Part shown: one piece after another, positions 48,736-61,139 of the stretch
Position numbering within the stretch: the stretch's first letter is position 1
Layout: every line of letters begins with the position of its first letter
From: Trichosphaerium sp. ATCC 40318
Lineage: Eukaryota > Discosea > Flabellinia > Trichosidae
Assembly: GCA_038496445.1 (NCBI GenBank)
Contig: JALMLS010000124.1
Location: forward strand, 124,001 to 188,000
Direction of reading: 5' to 3'
Length of the DNA: 64,000 nucleotides
Notes under the pieces: generated by a model
The model's input: the letters and a program-made list of their open reading frames with translations, nothing else
Database searches by the model: none
Told to the model about the DNA's origin: nothing
Translations under genes and position numbers: made by a program

Positions 48736-49104
48736 ATTAATTAATGCTGTGGTGTGGGTGAGTGGGGTTGACGGTTGTACTGGGTGTTTTGCGCTAGCTG
48801 CTTGGACCAACAACGACTTTTTCGCTTATTTAGTAACGTATTTGTGTACTGAACTTTGTGGTGATACCAGTCAGTTCCGACTCGATTTTGTAGTGTTTGT
48901 GCATAAATTACGTTTAAAGAATAGGCGAGCACTCTTAACTTGGAAAGTGTCACCTTGTTTACCGTAGAACCGTAAGATTTCGCCTTGCCACTCTGTGACA
49001 AGTTTGTAGTTAAGTTATCCACCACGCTGCATTATTTTTTACACTATCGCTTACGAGAGCAGCTAGAAGGTTGATATGAAGTTGCATAGTTGAGTGTTTG
49101 CTGT
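48736..49104. promoter_or_regulatory. Divergent intergenic region
   Basis: About 370 bases between the divergent Reeler-protein and WDR82 genes. An open minus frame here only extends the first Reeler exon upstream of its signal-peptide Met. No specific promoter element is identified. Confidence 0.4.
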
Positions 49105-50518
49105 ATGGACAATCTTGCAATACAAAGGGATGTTGTACAGAGTTTTTCGCTTGAAAAGCGATTTACTGACAACGTACGCCATTTTTGCAGCGTTTAATGG
49201 CTATATTGGCTGCAAATGCCTGAAAAGTTGCCTGGTACTACCGAGGTGCATCTAAGCGTGTTATCAAGGAAGATGGCGCAGTAAATGCGATGGATATCTC
49301 GTATGATGGTCAAATCATTGTTACATCCGCCAACGATGAAAATATACGCATATACGATTGTAACAAGGGAATGTATGCATAGATTATACTCTTATAAACT
49401 TATTATTCATAAATACGCCATAGGAGACTCAGATACGTGCCATGTAAGAAGTATGGCTGTGATTTAGTAAGATTCACCAACCAATCAAAATCACAAGTAT
49501 TATGTGCTTCAAGAAACGGATGGGATGGTACCAATACACTTGAAACGCGTAAAAACTAACTTATAACCCTCATAGAAACATTACGACATCTGTCTTTAGA
49601 AAACAATTGCTACCTCCGTTATTTCAAAGGACACAGAGACAAGTACGTTGTACTACTACATCTGACTTCGCTCTAACCTTAGCAATAGGGTTGTATCTAT
49701 CTCTGTTTCATCTGCTGGTGATATATTCCTATCAGCGTCTCTTGATAAGTCTGTACGCTTGTGGGATTTGAGATCTCCAGTCTGCCAAGTACAACAAATT
49801 TTTTTTTTGCGAAGTTTGCTTTTTTTCTAAAGGCGCGGTTGTAGGGAATGTTGAAGCGTACGGAACGTGTTGCTGTATGTTTTGAACCAGAAGGTGTTGC
49901 ATTTGCAGCTATATCTACGCCTAACGTTGTTAAATTATATGATGTTAGAAATCTAGACAAGGTATTGTATGTCACATGGTACTTTGAAAACTAAAATATT
50001 TTTTGCAAAAAGGGACCGTTTTCGACATTCCGGATAAGGAACAATCAGAAGGAAGATTGGCGTACAGTATCATTCAGCCCTGATGGGAAATATATATTAC
50101 TATCAACTGCTTCTAATCTAGTATACTTGTTGGATGCGTTTACAGGAGAAAAGGTAAAAAATACCCAAACACATTTACCCTAACTTACTGTTTTTATTAG
50201 ATTCAACAATATACCTCCTTTGTAAATGATGACTTAGTCTTAGAGCCATGCTTTAGCCCTGATGCTCAATTCGTTCTTTCAGGGTCTACAGATGGTACTG
50301 TACATATTTGGGATACCATATCAGGTACGTAACAAAACAAACCACGTGTTGTTTGATATTGGGTTCCCTTTTTTTTGACGATGTCTTTAGGTAGAGAGGT
50401 TGATGTGTGGCATGGTAGGAATGGTCCAGTGACGTCAGTCATGTGGAATCCAAGGCTAATGGTAGTTGCAACAACAGCCACAAACTTGAGTTTGTGGGCA
50501 CCTTCAAAGCAGCCATAG
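49105..50518 (+). CDS. WDR82: WDR82/Swd2-family WD40 protein
   Basis: The first exon ([20 protein letters not shown]) joins after a ~85-nt intron to [19 protein letters not shown]. The protein follows WDR82 closely: [109 protein letters not shown] and [15 protein letters not shown]. It ends SLWAPSKQP. Seven or eight introns. Known: a subunit of SET1/COMPASS H3K4 methyltransferase and of the PNUTS-PP1 termination complex in the nucleus. Confidence 0.92.
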
Positions 50519-50755
50519 GCGAAAACAAAAAGAACTCCATTCAATTGAAATCCAAAAATGTTTTGCTCGTGACTTAAGTTGAGAATGGCTCAAAATTGTC
50601 GTTGATGTATTCCTAAGAGATAATAATAGTTGTACCGAGGAGATAAGTGAGAGAGGGGATGAATAAATGTATTAGTAGCAATATCTGTTGCGTCAGTGGT
50701 TTTTTTTCGTTTAAGTTGTACAAAGTCAACCCTTTCACGTTGTACCAACGGGAGG

Positions 50756-52145
50756 ATGGCTGGTACGTATTGCTAAATCTAGAAAATACGCTAAAATGTC
50801 ATAAAAAGGCTACGAAGTGTTTGGATGGCAGTTGATTGTTATAATCATCTTATTTGCGCTTGTTATCATTGGTCTAGCGGTTATGCAAGCCTGGTGGGAC
50901 TTTAGAACAGAGTACGTTGTAAAACCACTTTAAACACTGCGCCAACGCTGTGAGACGTTGAAAATAAATGCTAAGACTACTCGGACTAACCTCATTGCCA
51001 GAAACGCCGATTGGAAAATAGAGAAAGGTTCAAAAAAGTCCGAAAGACACTTCATTGAATCCATGACTGTCTGTTGGTTTCACGTGGCTCTAATCCTATT
51101 TAGGTAGACTAACAAGTACTACGTGTGGTTCTTATGTAATACTCATGTTTATACGATGGTTTTTATTTCTGTGGTGCCTGGTAATTGAGTCAGATGTAAA
51201 AAGTAATTAATGTGAACAAATTTAGGGTATTCTTCTCTTTCTGATCTTCAAGGACCTTCCAGATATCACTTGGGAGATTTTTTCCTTCTTTACTGTATGG
51301 TAATAATCTTGTTTATTATAATTGAGAGTATAACATATCTGTAGGAACTACATAGTACTCACAATCTTCTTTGGAGTAAGCGGTTTTTTGTTGAAAAAAA
51401 ATTCTCGGAAAAAAAAACTTGCGAGTATCTATGAGTTGTAGGCTCTAAACCAAGTTCTTTTAGATTGGATCATACTTGAGCATGCATAGATACTTTTTCT
51501 CAGATGATTTTTTAAGACAACGTGAGACGATTGGGTTTGTTGGAAAGTCATTTCTTGTATTATTTCAAGTATGCTGTGTCATGTCTTTATTAGTACGTTT
51601 TACACCTCCATCCTTTTCTTTCCCTCATCATCTCAAACATTTAGGTTGATTCTGTGACATGGATTATACTGTATCCAACATTCAAGGGTACAGAAGAGGA
51701 AGCACTACTCATAAATTTTGTGAGTTATAATCAACATGGCACAAATTTCATTTGTCTTCTGATTGAGTTTGCTCTTAATTTGTGCGTCCCTTGAGTTGCT
51801 TGATCTTTAAAATAAGCTGACTTGTTTTAAAGAATGCCAGTTTATGCAGTTCATGTGTCTTTTGCATTATACTGGGGCGTTCTTTATGCTTGTTTTGCGT
51901 TGTTATATAAGGTCTTTGGTGGAGATTGGAGGTACCCTTTCCTTGATACTAAGAGTCCTTTTGCTGTTGCTTGGTATGTTGGGATATCCCTTTTTATTCT
52001 TGCTTTTTGGTTCATGGTATACGGTGCATCAAAGTTCAAGTATTGGTAAGGGCTAGATTGTTGTCATTTGACACCCTGATGTTAACATTGATTTAGGTTA
52101 TTATTCAAGAAGAAAAAGCACTTTGGATACGACATTGAATACTGA
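50756..52145 (+). CDS. Multi-pass membrane protein, Rolling-stone/AIG1-like topology
   Basis: A 7-nt coding start (ATGGCTG) is spliced to VFGWQLIVIIILFALVIIG, giving MAVFGWQ. Further TM exons read YVILMFIRWFLFLWCLGILL, TWEIFSFFTVWNYIVLTIFF, VDSVTWIILYPTF, VYAVHVSFALYWGVLYACFA and VAWYVGISLFILAFWFMVYG, with the tail FKKKKHFGYDIEY. The pattern (T-W-N in the third helix, VT-W-P before the next, His in the following helix) resembles Rolling-stone or AIG1/FAR-17a-type proteins, but orthology is not certain. The exon between 50990 and 51120 has ambiguous splice sites. Confidence 0.65.
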
Positions 52146-52642
52146 AGCGACAACTGCCGTGAATAAACATCAAATAGGCGGTTATGGATCAACTGAAACG
52201 ACAATATGATTACAGTAATACACCTCGTTGAACTAAAAATCGAAAACAACAAAGATAGCAAAAACAAAAAAGTTACAAAATTTTTAGAACCTTGGGTTAA
52301 TACAATGTCATAGTCATCATTAATATGTATGTTATCGAATACAATATGTAACTATCTAGCACTAAACGAGGGGCACTCATCTTTACTTTACACGACAGTC
52401 TTCCAAACTAAAAACAAAAAAACTACAACGGAAACAAGGACCTTTTCATATTGACATTTATTAGTCCGGAGAACGTTACTTTCCCCCACTTCTTATACAC
52501 CTCTTGACACTTGCAATATTTCACAGTGGAAAAAGACTGTAAAATGGCCAAACATCCAGAAAAGTCCACATTTTTCAATGAGCATATTTTCCTTGACCTC
52601 TGGTCTTATTTTCAAGGGAGCAACATTAGAACCACTAAAACA
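52146..52642. other. Intergenic region, no supported gene
   Basis: About 500 bases upstream of F-box/LRR member 2. The coding frame of member 2 is open back to an upstream in-frame ATG at 52544, but comparison with member 3 favours the start at 52643. Confidence 0.4.
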
Positions 52643-54497
52643 ATGAATTTCATAAGTGTTTCAGTTGACCAAGCGCTTGCTTATTACCGTAGTAACCGTA
52701 GAGAAGCGTTTGGTAAAATCACTTCAATACAACACGATTCATTCATAAAACAGGTCGAACGTATCTTAGATGCGTCAAATACAACACTCATAGATCAGCT
52801 CGACAATATTCTGTTCAAACGCATTAATACTTCTGATAGTATAACTTACCCAACCTCCCATCATTCTGTATCACCAAACAATGAACATAAAAGAGAGTAC
52901 GCGATTAATATTGGAAGTAACAAGATTACAAATTTGTTCTTGCTTTTGACCTTTTTATTGTTTTTCTGCACAGTAAGTGCTTCCATGTTTTTTACCGGCA
53001 TTACTACATATTGACGTTGTTTTACTGACACCAAAATTTAGTGTACAACCTAAAGAGGAAGCCACTATTTTGGATTTTCCAGTTGAAGTTATTACGAATA
53101 TTCTAAGAAATACAAAAGGACAAGATAGATTTTCAATTGCTCAATCTTGTCATTTGATGTCTGATATTATTCATCATATTGTTGGATATAGCAGAGTATA
53201 TCTAGATTGTATTCCAGATATCCTAAAGATACAACAATACAAGGGTGTCATGAAAAATTCAGTAGTATCTCTTTGTGAGATGAAAGACACGTGTTATTCA
53301 TTACTATCTGGCTGTCACAATATAAAAGCGGAGAGTTTACATTATCGGTATATAACAGATAACGACTTGAAACAGCTCTCAGGTATTCATTCAATTAACC
53401 TTGGAAGTTGCCGTGAAATAACAGATGAAGGAATAATAGCACTTGAGGGGATTCATACAATAAATCTTGCGCATACTGAAGTGACTGATAGGTCACTTAA
53501 AGCACTTAAAGATGTTCACACAATCAATCTCTTTTGTACTGATATAACAGATCAAGGTATAAAAGAACTAAAAGGCACTCATAGTATTAATCTTCAATGT
53601 ACTGAAGTGACAGATAAATCACTTTCAGCACTAAGGAATGTACATACAATTTCTCTTCCGTCAAAAATTACAGATGACGGTATCAAACTTCTCAAGGCAC
53701 CTTACAATGTTAACCTCGATCGTTGTAATAAAATTACAGATGAAGGTATCAAAGCATTGGCAAACATACATACTATAAGCCTCTGGGGCAGTACAGTTAC
53801 AGATGAAGGAGTAAAACCACTTGCCGGAGTGCATGAAATCAACCTTTGTAGTTGTGAACATATAACAGATGAAGGTATCAAAGCACTCAAAGGTGCTCAT
53901 ACAATAAACCTCAACAACACCTTAGTGACTGATGCAGGCATTAAGGCACTCGAGGGAGTTCATAAAATCAGCCTGTGTCATTGTGAAAATATTACAGATG
54001 AAGGTATCAAAGCACTCAAAGGTGTACATACAATAAACCTCAACAACACCTCAGTATCAAGTGAAGGAGTCAAAGCGCTCAAAGGAGTTCACACAATCCA
54101 TCTTGTTAACACTCTAGTAACAGATGAGGGTATCAAAGCACTTGGTGGCGTTCACACTATTGACCTTTCTAAAGCTGCAATTACAGATGAAGGAATCAAG
54201 TGTTTGGCAGGTGTACACAATATCAAATTGTATAGGTGTAAGGATGTGACTGATGAAGGCATCAAAATGCTTTCGGGCGTTCATACAATAGATCTTAGTT
54301 GTTGCAAACAAGTTACAAATGAAGGTATTAAAGCCTTAGCAGGTGTTCATACAATCGACATTGAGTACACTTCAGTGACAGATGTCACAGCATTACAGGG
54401 TGTCCGTTTCATAAACGTGAGACATGTCTATGATGGTATAGATGCTCTAATAGAAGCAGTGCCAAATGTCAAGATACACTATAATCAAGACACTTGA
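52643..54497 (+). CDS. F-box/LRR protein, family member 2
   Basis: Two exons. Exon 1 (to 52896) encodes a ~85-residue helical domain (VDQALAYYRSNRREAFGKIT, VERILDASNTTLIDQLDN) shared with member 3. A 145-nt intron (GTACGC...TTTAG, 52897-53041) joins it in frame to VQPKEEATILDFPVEVITN, an F-box. About sixteen LRRs of the ITDEGIKALKGVHTINL type follow to the end. The start at 52643 was chosen by alignment with member 3; 52544 is an in-frame alternative. Many neighbouring repeats are nearly identical, showing recent expansion by unequal crossing-over. Inferred SCF-type substrate adaptor. Confidence 0.83.
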
Positions 54498-54532
54498 TAA
54501 TAATAATAAACTGTTTTATTCAAGTTTTATTT

Positions 54533-55205
54533 TTATCCATAGAATTTTGAGTCAAAGTAGTTTTTTAGACTGTTATAATCTCCATCCCGGGCATAAGTCA
54601 TCGCCTGTTTGTAATATTTGTTTATCATATTTTGACGTTTTGTTATAAAATTATTAACTGCTTCCTCAAAAGTAACAGCGCTCTCAATGTACTTTCTCAG
54701 TTCATTCTCACCCTCATCCCAATTGATAACATCATACAGTTGTTGTAGCTCGTTTAAGGATTTCTGACTGCATGTAAACTGCATAAAGACATAGACTAAT
54801 GCCACGAGGTCATGACGAGGTTGAAAATAAACTTTCTTCTGTTCAATGAAAGCAAGTATCATCTCATCACATGCGAAGAACATTGTGCCTGCATAGTAGT
54901 GCTCTTAATTCCTTTTTACAGCAGTACCCCAATCAACTAGGTAAATTTGTTCTTCATGTACAAGTATATTACAGCGCTCAAATCACTAAAACCAACAAAT
55001 CAGCAAACATGCAAAAAAAAAAAAAAAAAAAGATTACCGATAAACGTCCAAAATTGTGAGCGCATTGCAGAACCTCTATACGAACCAGGAATCCAAGCTG
55101 ACTGAGACGTATTCTCTTCTCCAATATGATTGTAGATCACAAGAACACATGAATCTAACGGAAGCAGCTGTACTTTCTTTTGTAGCGTTCTATTCGGTAT
55201 AAGCA
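54533..55205 (-). pseudogene. Broken protein-kinase-like gene (pseudokinase remnant)
   Basis: Kinase-like motifs are readable: LPLDSCVLVIYNHIGE (hinge-like), an intron with a long T run, then RLSRCNILVHEEQIYLVDWG (catalytic loop plus DWG) and YAGTMFFACDE (activation-segment end). A helical C-lobe follows (QPRHDLVALVYVFMQF). The catalytic-loop Asp is replaced by Arg in the only frame that splices through. A TAA lies between DWG and YAGT. The C-terminal 116 codons are intact (54533-54883). A 39-nt GTACTG...GCAG segment covering the TAA could be spliced out, but it would also delete the conserved YAG. Most likely a pseudogene; its 3' end is 35 bp from LRR member 2. Confidence 0.55.
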
Positions 55206-55371
55206 GGGAGAGAAATCGGATTTGTGAGCGCCTAGAAAGTGTACGCTTTTCGTGTATGGTTAATGTGTAAAGAGAAAATGTTGTACGAGAATAAATGACG
55301 ATGGTTTCATTGAAAAGTAGCGTTTGTTTTTACCACTTAAAAATCCTTCGAGAGCCAGACCATAACCTGTC

Positions 55372-58144
55372 ATGCAGTAAGAACTATTATTTATGCGTTT
55401 GTAACTGTGAGATAGGTCAGGAGAAGGGCATCAAACAACACAACAGCAAAATAGCCAACAACAGACAAGAAATAGTGATGGAAAGCGGCAATATCGTGGC
55501 AGAGGTAGTGGGAGAGGGAGAGGAAGAGGCAGAGGGCGTGGCAAACCAAAACAAGCCAACCCGCTTGGTAATATGAATGGCGGCCGCGCATTAACCCCAG
55601 ACGACTTTAAAATTAAGGTAGACCGATACTGAGCATCTAGAGCTCTACCGTTAAAAAAAAACTAACAAGTGTCTTAGTTTACCAAATTGCACTCTCTCGT
55701 CGCCGAAGACCAACTCAAAATACTTGTAGAAGATAAAACAGGAGAAGAAACGTTCGTTAAACAAATTTAAAAGCAAAACAGTGCGTAACTATTTTTTCAG
55801 CGTCTCATGTTGCATCCACATGAACCGATCCAAGAGCACTGGTAAGGGTTATATCACCTTTAAAACAGCATCTGCAGCACTGAACGCTATCAAAGTACGT
55901 ATTTAATGTAATACTACATGCGCACATGTTAACCCACGTGGCCAGGTATTGAAGGATTTTGAGTTTTATGGAGAACCTTTTTCGGCTACTTTGCCTAACG
56001 CTAAGTTTTTACGTCGTGTTGCTAAAGTAAGTGTGGCCAACAAGCCGTAAATAATTAAAGAGCTTACTTTAATGCTTAGAGACTAAGTAACGCTTCTACA
56101 GAAAAGCCTGAGATGCCATTTAAGGAAGAAATCGATAAAATAAAAGAAAAATTTGGAAAGATACAATTTGAATTGATAAGGCAAGTGTTCAAAGACTTTC
56201 TCGCTTTATTCTTACTCTCATTTTTTACAGCGAAACGTATCCCATAACTTTTAATTTAACAGTAGAAACACGCGATAAACGTGTAAAGGAGCTCAATCTT
56301 CAAATATGTATGCCAGAAAATTACCCAACGGTTCCTTGCAAAGTTACTTTATTGAATGATAATATTTCTGATGATACAAAACAGTAAGGCCACCATAAAC
56401 AATTTTGGCTTTTATGACTATAATTGTGATACTCATAAAAAATTAGTGCTTTATTAAACTCGCTAGATACTAGGATATCTACTACGTATATTGGTAAACC
56501 GATGATTAACGGTAAGATTCAAAAAACAAGTTTCAGTTTTAGATTTGACTTTTTCATTAACCTCCCTACTAGGTGTAATTTTGTTCTTGCGTGTTAACAT
56601 CGAGCGTGCTTTAGATGAAACAAGAGATGCTCATGAAAAGTTCATGAAGAGTTGTACGTTAAAATAAATGCACCACCCCAGTAGCACAATTGTTTACGTT
56701 TTCGTGAAGGTGAGACGCAGGGTATTGAGATTGTTTATCCAAAAGCCAAAGTGCCTGAATCACCTGACACAGTTATTAAAAACATTAACGAAAGTATTAT
56801 CCAAAGTATGTTGCTTGATAGCTTTTCGAGGTACATATAATCCCTGTTATGATACTTGAATCTTACATATCCTTTAGTGATGAAGAGGGTGCTGTAGAGA
56901 CCCCAGAAGTTGAAGGCGTTACACAGCAAGAAGAAGAAGAAACTACAGAGAGCGATGAGGATCCCGACCTTGATACGCCCCACGAAGGCACTCAATTGAT
57001 TCTTGATACAGTATCCCTTGTTGGCACTGATATATTTACCACTACCACATTGAAGCTTGTGGTGAAGTGTGCGCGATGTAGTAAGGAGCATCAAGTCATA
57101 CTTGCACAAAATACACATTTCACAAAAACATGTGAAAAATGCAGAGGTGCTTACTACATCAAATTCCGGCCACGTGCGTAATCTACTTAAATTTACATTG
57201 TCAAAAACTCTAACCACGATCCTTAGAATATGTACATAGAGCTTGTAATAGCTTAGGATACCTAGACATTGAAGGGTGTAATCCATTCTATTTGTCGTCA
57301 GCTAATATTAAGTAAGTTGAACATTGTCATCCTTGAATTATTTTCTTACACGTGACATTTTATAGAGCCACGTGTGCTACATGTGAGGATCCTATTGTTA
57401 TAAAGAATAAAGGTATTGTTGAAACACCGACTACAAAGCAATGTAGGAAGTGCCATCAACGAATCAAAGTAACAATAGACAAGTACGCTCTCCAGGCGTT
57501 TTTTGAGTTTTGAAAACTTCGTTTTTGCTAACTAATATTTTTGGAAAATAGATTATCGTTTAAGAAGATTTCGAAGGGTATAGCTAATGTTGACCTCGAT
57601 GCTGTTGCCCAAAGAAAGGGTAAAAAAGCAACACGTGATCCTTACCTTGCAGGTATTGTCAGAGGGAAGCCTCTTCCTAGTAATGGAACATGCAAACACT
57701 ACAATAGATCCTACAGGTACACTCTTAAAAACCAACTCAATCGTTCTAACTTTTTACCAGATATTTTAAATTCCCATGTTGCTCACGATGGTTTCCTTGC
57801 GATAAATGCCATGGTATGTTCATCAATAGACGCTGAATCTCATTTTGTAATAGATGCAGAGTGCGACATACCCGAGAAGTCTACTCGTGCTAACAAGGTC
57901 ATGTGCGGGTGCGTGGTTTATTTTTTCAAACGACTGCTAAGCTTACTTGTATAGCTTTTGCGCTACAAAAATGTCTGTTACTGACACGTGTAATGCATGT
58001 GGTAGAAACATGACTAAGCCACCTGGTAAACAGTTCTGGGAGGGTGGTCAGGGCCAACGTGATAGAACAGCAATGTCCAAGAAGGATAGTCGTAAGCACA
58101 AAGGAGAGGGTAAAACTGTTTCAAAAAAGTCGCAAAAGAAATGA
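55372..58144 (+). CDS. RGG/RRM-like/RWD/CHY-zinc-finger protein
   Basis: Twelve or so exons joined in frame. The start is MQ|SGEGHQTTQQQ with a 42-nt first intron. An RGG-type stretch follows (RGRGSGRGRGRGRGRG), then an RRM-like domain (GKGYITFKTASAALNAIKVL, FEFYGEPFSATLP) and an RWD-type domain (LNLQICMPENYPTVPCKVTL). Two Cys4 motifs come next (CARC...CEKC and CATC...CRKC). Last is a CHY zinc finger: LPSNGTCKHYNRSYRYFKFP, CCSRWFPCDKCH, VMCGFCATKM and CNACGRNM, then FWEGGQGQRDRTAMSKKDSR as in fungal CHY proteins. One intron at 56181 is GC-AG. Known fungal homologues have the RWD/CHY part; an RNA-linked role is inferred from the N-terminus. Confidence 0.85.
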
Positions 58145-59307
58145 AACTGTTACTACTCTTTCGCCCAGGCTTTTAATCCTGCAACATGTCAAAGTTGCAT
58201 CAACAGGCGAACCACTCTATGCTTTGAAAGCTAAGAACCAAATTTTGTATGACAACACGTTTAGAATGTCACATGCTATCAGCCAATCATAGGAGCACAA
58301 GCAACTGTAAATTAGTTAAAAAAAAAGCCAGCCTCAATAAAAATGTGGTGTGATTGATAAGCATGAAAGGAGCGTGCAAGGAAGAATAGTATCTGGGATT
58401 CGACTTTTTTTTGTAGCTCTACAAGCCTCAGAGAACAAAAACGGGTTAAGAATTTCAGTTTTCCATATCATCAATAAAGAACCACAAGAAAGACTGGTTA
58501 ACTGAGAAGTCAATTCTGGGTGTCCTGTGTAATTGTTCTCATTTGTTCGAAAATTGTGCCAGTGTGGGGCAACGAAAGCAAGCAAGTAAAGGGCTCGGTT
58601 CGCTTTCGGTCGGCCTGTCGGGACAAGAACCCGACGTTCGCTCACAAATTGTCAGCCATTGGTGTGAGGTGTGACAAAAAAAATGTGAACTAAAATGTTA
58701 ACAATGCCAGTAATTTAGAATAAAATGTACAGCCTAATTCTAATTTCTTGTGCGAGTGTTTCACGGCAATAATGTTTCTTTCATATGCTCTCCAACGCGT
58801 GGTGCATGTAGAGTAACTTTCGCTTAACATGCAAATTATAGCACAAAACACATTAATTGGCGTTTTCACACCTCTATCCGGCAGCAACAGACCATTTCGC
58901 GAGAATCAGTCTAAGCACATTACAGCTCTTTTGAAGGAAACCTCTTAAATACGCTCTGTGACAAAGTTCATAGGAGAAAACTGTTCTTTGTTGCTTTTTA
59001 AATGTTTGTGAGTTATTCTTGCTTTTGGAGCTAAAGCGACCAGCTCGAAGCTAGTACGACTATGAACTAGCGTCTTAGAACATACAACAGGTGTTACCCT
59101 TATTTTTTGCTCCATCCGAAATGTTCTCATTTCAGTCAACTTTATTTTCGCACCCTAGAACAGATCTAAACTAGCAATACAATCAAACAAAACCTAAACA
59201 CAGAGTACGAAAAGGTCATTTTTATTGATTGATTAGTTGGTACAAATAGTTTCGTGACGAAATTCTTCTTATTTCAACGTAACTCAAAGCATCAATACTC
59301 AACCGCA
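58145..59307. other. Intergenic region, no supported gene
   Basis: About 1.2 kb. Minus frames at 58334-58645, 58690-58887 and 58945-59139 have no domain and no plausible splicing partners. No tRNA-like cloverleaf was noticed. Confidence 0.5.
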
Positions 59308-60000
59308 ATGGCCCACCCAGCACCAAAGAAGGTAAACTATACTTTGACGTGTAAAACTGATTGTACTAATTAATCTTTTCCAAGCAGAAATTAGAAACTG
59401 TAAACACTCCCCCTCTAGTGCTACAAGAACTACCAGTAGAGTTACACCTTAAAATGATGGATCTAGACAGAGATATCTACGTTATCTGGCCTACTCTTTC
59501 AAAGTACACGGCAATAACAACAAGGTATCGACTTGGAAAAGCACGGAAAATGGAGCACAATTAGGATGACCATTTGGCCAAGACTTTTCGCAAGGGTGTT
59601 GATTGAGCAATCCTGGTTGCATGGAGTTCGTACTGGCCTTCATAGAGAGTGGTGGTTATCTAACGGCAACCTGAAGATGTCTTCTACTTACCAGCTTAAC
59701 ATGCAAGAAGGCGAGTGCAAACAGTGGCACGAAGGCGGCCAATTGGAAAGCGTCAGTTTTTATGTCAACAACAAAGTTGAAGGAGAAGCCACTTCCTGGC
59801 ATACAAACGGGAGCCTATTCACGAAAATCACCTACGTTGAAGATGAGAAAAACGGACCATACCGCGAATGGCAAAATGACGGAATAAAATGTGAAGAGTC
59901 GTTTTACGTAAATGGTAAACTACATGGAGAGCGTATAACATGGGGTGGAGGTGCAATGATAAAACTCACACAGCATTTTATACACGGACAGTTGAAGTAA
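59308..60000 (+). CDS. F-box-like protein with YwqK/MORN_2-type repeats
   Basis: Three exons. MAHPAPKK is joined to an F-box-like segment (LVLQELPVELHLKMMDLDRD, then WPTLSKYTAITTR). A ~40-nt intron (59525-59564) keeps the frame into five or six 21-24-residue repeats of the form GxxxxWxxxGxLxxxxxYxxG (GECKQWHEGGQLESVSFYVN, GEATSWHTNGSLFTKITYVE). These are the YwqK/MORN_2 kind seen in bacteria and abundantly in Marseillevirus-like giant viruses, and differ from the classical MORN repeats at 2.6-3.8 kb. Presence of introns shows it is resident in the host genome. Function unknown; ubiquitin adaptor by inference. Confidence 0.75.
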
Positions 60001-60046
60001 AGATATTACGAAACATTAGTAAACGCTACAAATGGAGTCAATTGTA

Positions 60047-60175
60047 GACAACTTTGGTTCTAACGTTTTTTATTTTGTTGATTACGGACATGCACTATTT
60101 TTTTTACTTTCGCTCCGGATATTTTCGGATTTTGACGGATATCGCCGACTTTACACGTTTTTTTCCGGATACTGT
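60047..60175 (+). repeat. Left terminal inverted repeat
   Basis: Pairs with the reverse complement of 61140-61270 at roughly 90% over the outer ~95 bases, then falls off. It contains two CCGGATA motifs (near 60115 and 60167), matched by two in the right arm. Confidence 0.85.
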
Positions 60176-61139
60176 TCACTGTTGTCATGTGACCAAGGTC
60201 CTACAGGTGGGTACCTAATGTGACGTACAATACAAATTGCTTATGCATTCAGTGACATACAAACAGCTTTGAGAAACTTGCACTCTTCCATGAAACAGTA
60301 CCTTGAAGATGGTACGAATGAGTACCAATTGAGGTGCTCAACACAACTTCTTTATTGTTATGGCATGAACATTAGCTCATCTTAGTTTGGGTACACTCCC
60401 TTTCAGAAACAGAGGGGCATTATGTACTGTTCACAGCCTGTACATGCTCCATCTAAAAAAGGTATCCTTCTGCAATTGTAAATTGCTACCTTTGTTTTCA
60501 GAATCATTGAAACAACACAATCAGCACAGACTGCCACAAAGAGAATATACACAGATCCCAGAGGTGTAATAATCCCCTCAACAAGATTAATTCAAACAAC
60601 AAACCATTGGAGGAATGCAACGAATCTGTAAGTACAAAGCAATTGCCAATTGCTATTGTCAAATTTTTTTATCTGTTTTGTAATTTCAGTATGCAATTTT
60701 CACGGCATGGACATGTTTACTTTTTACATATTAATTCCTATGATTGCTTTTGGCGTACAATTAGCAATTGTTCCTTAAACTGACTCATTGCAAGTGTCAC
60801 TTGACACTTGGTGTCAACAATTGTCAATTGCATAAACAGGGAGATAAATACACTTCCTCCTGTTCCTACAAGCCATAAAACATGTGTGCTCAAAGAATGT
60901 GGAAACTAATGAGCATTAACAACATTGTACAGCTCCTTCAATCTACACCACCAAAGGTACATGCTTCAATTTTCAAGTACCAAGTTTCTCTAAAGTAAGG
61001 CAATTTCCAGTTGCCCAACCTCATTGACATCAATGCCATTAGGTACAGCTTTGACACTAAGCAAGGTGAGTGCACTATATTGCCAGCAGCTTTCACCAAA
61101 CAAGGAAAAAACACCAATTGCCCTTAGTATAATTCATCT

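Noticed and set aside
55445-55576. Gly/Glu-rich frame (VAEVVGEGEEEAEG)
   Set aside because: Another frame of the RGG-coding exon; only the RGRGRG frame joins to the RRM-like exons.
58334-58645. 103-codon minus frame
   Set aside because: No domain, no splice partners, codon content unlike neighbours; treated as chance.
60032-60223. 63-codon plus frame (MESIVDNFGSNVFYF)
   Set aside because: Lies in the transposon inverted repeat; the matching arm does not conserve a coding frame.
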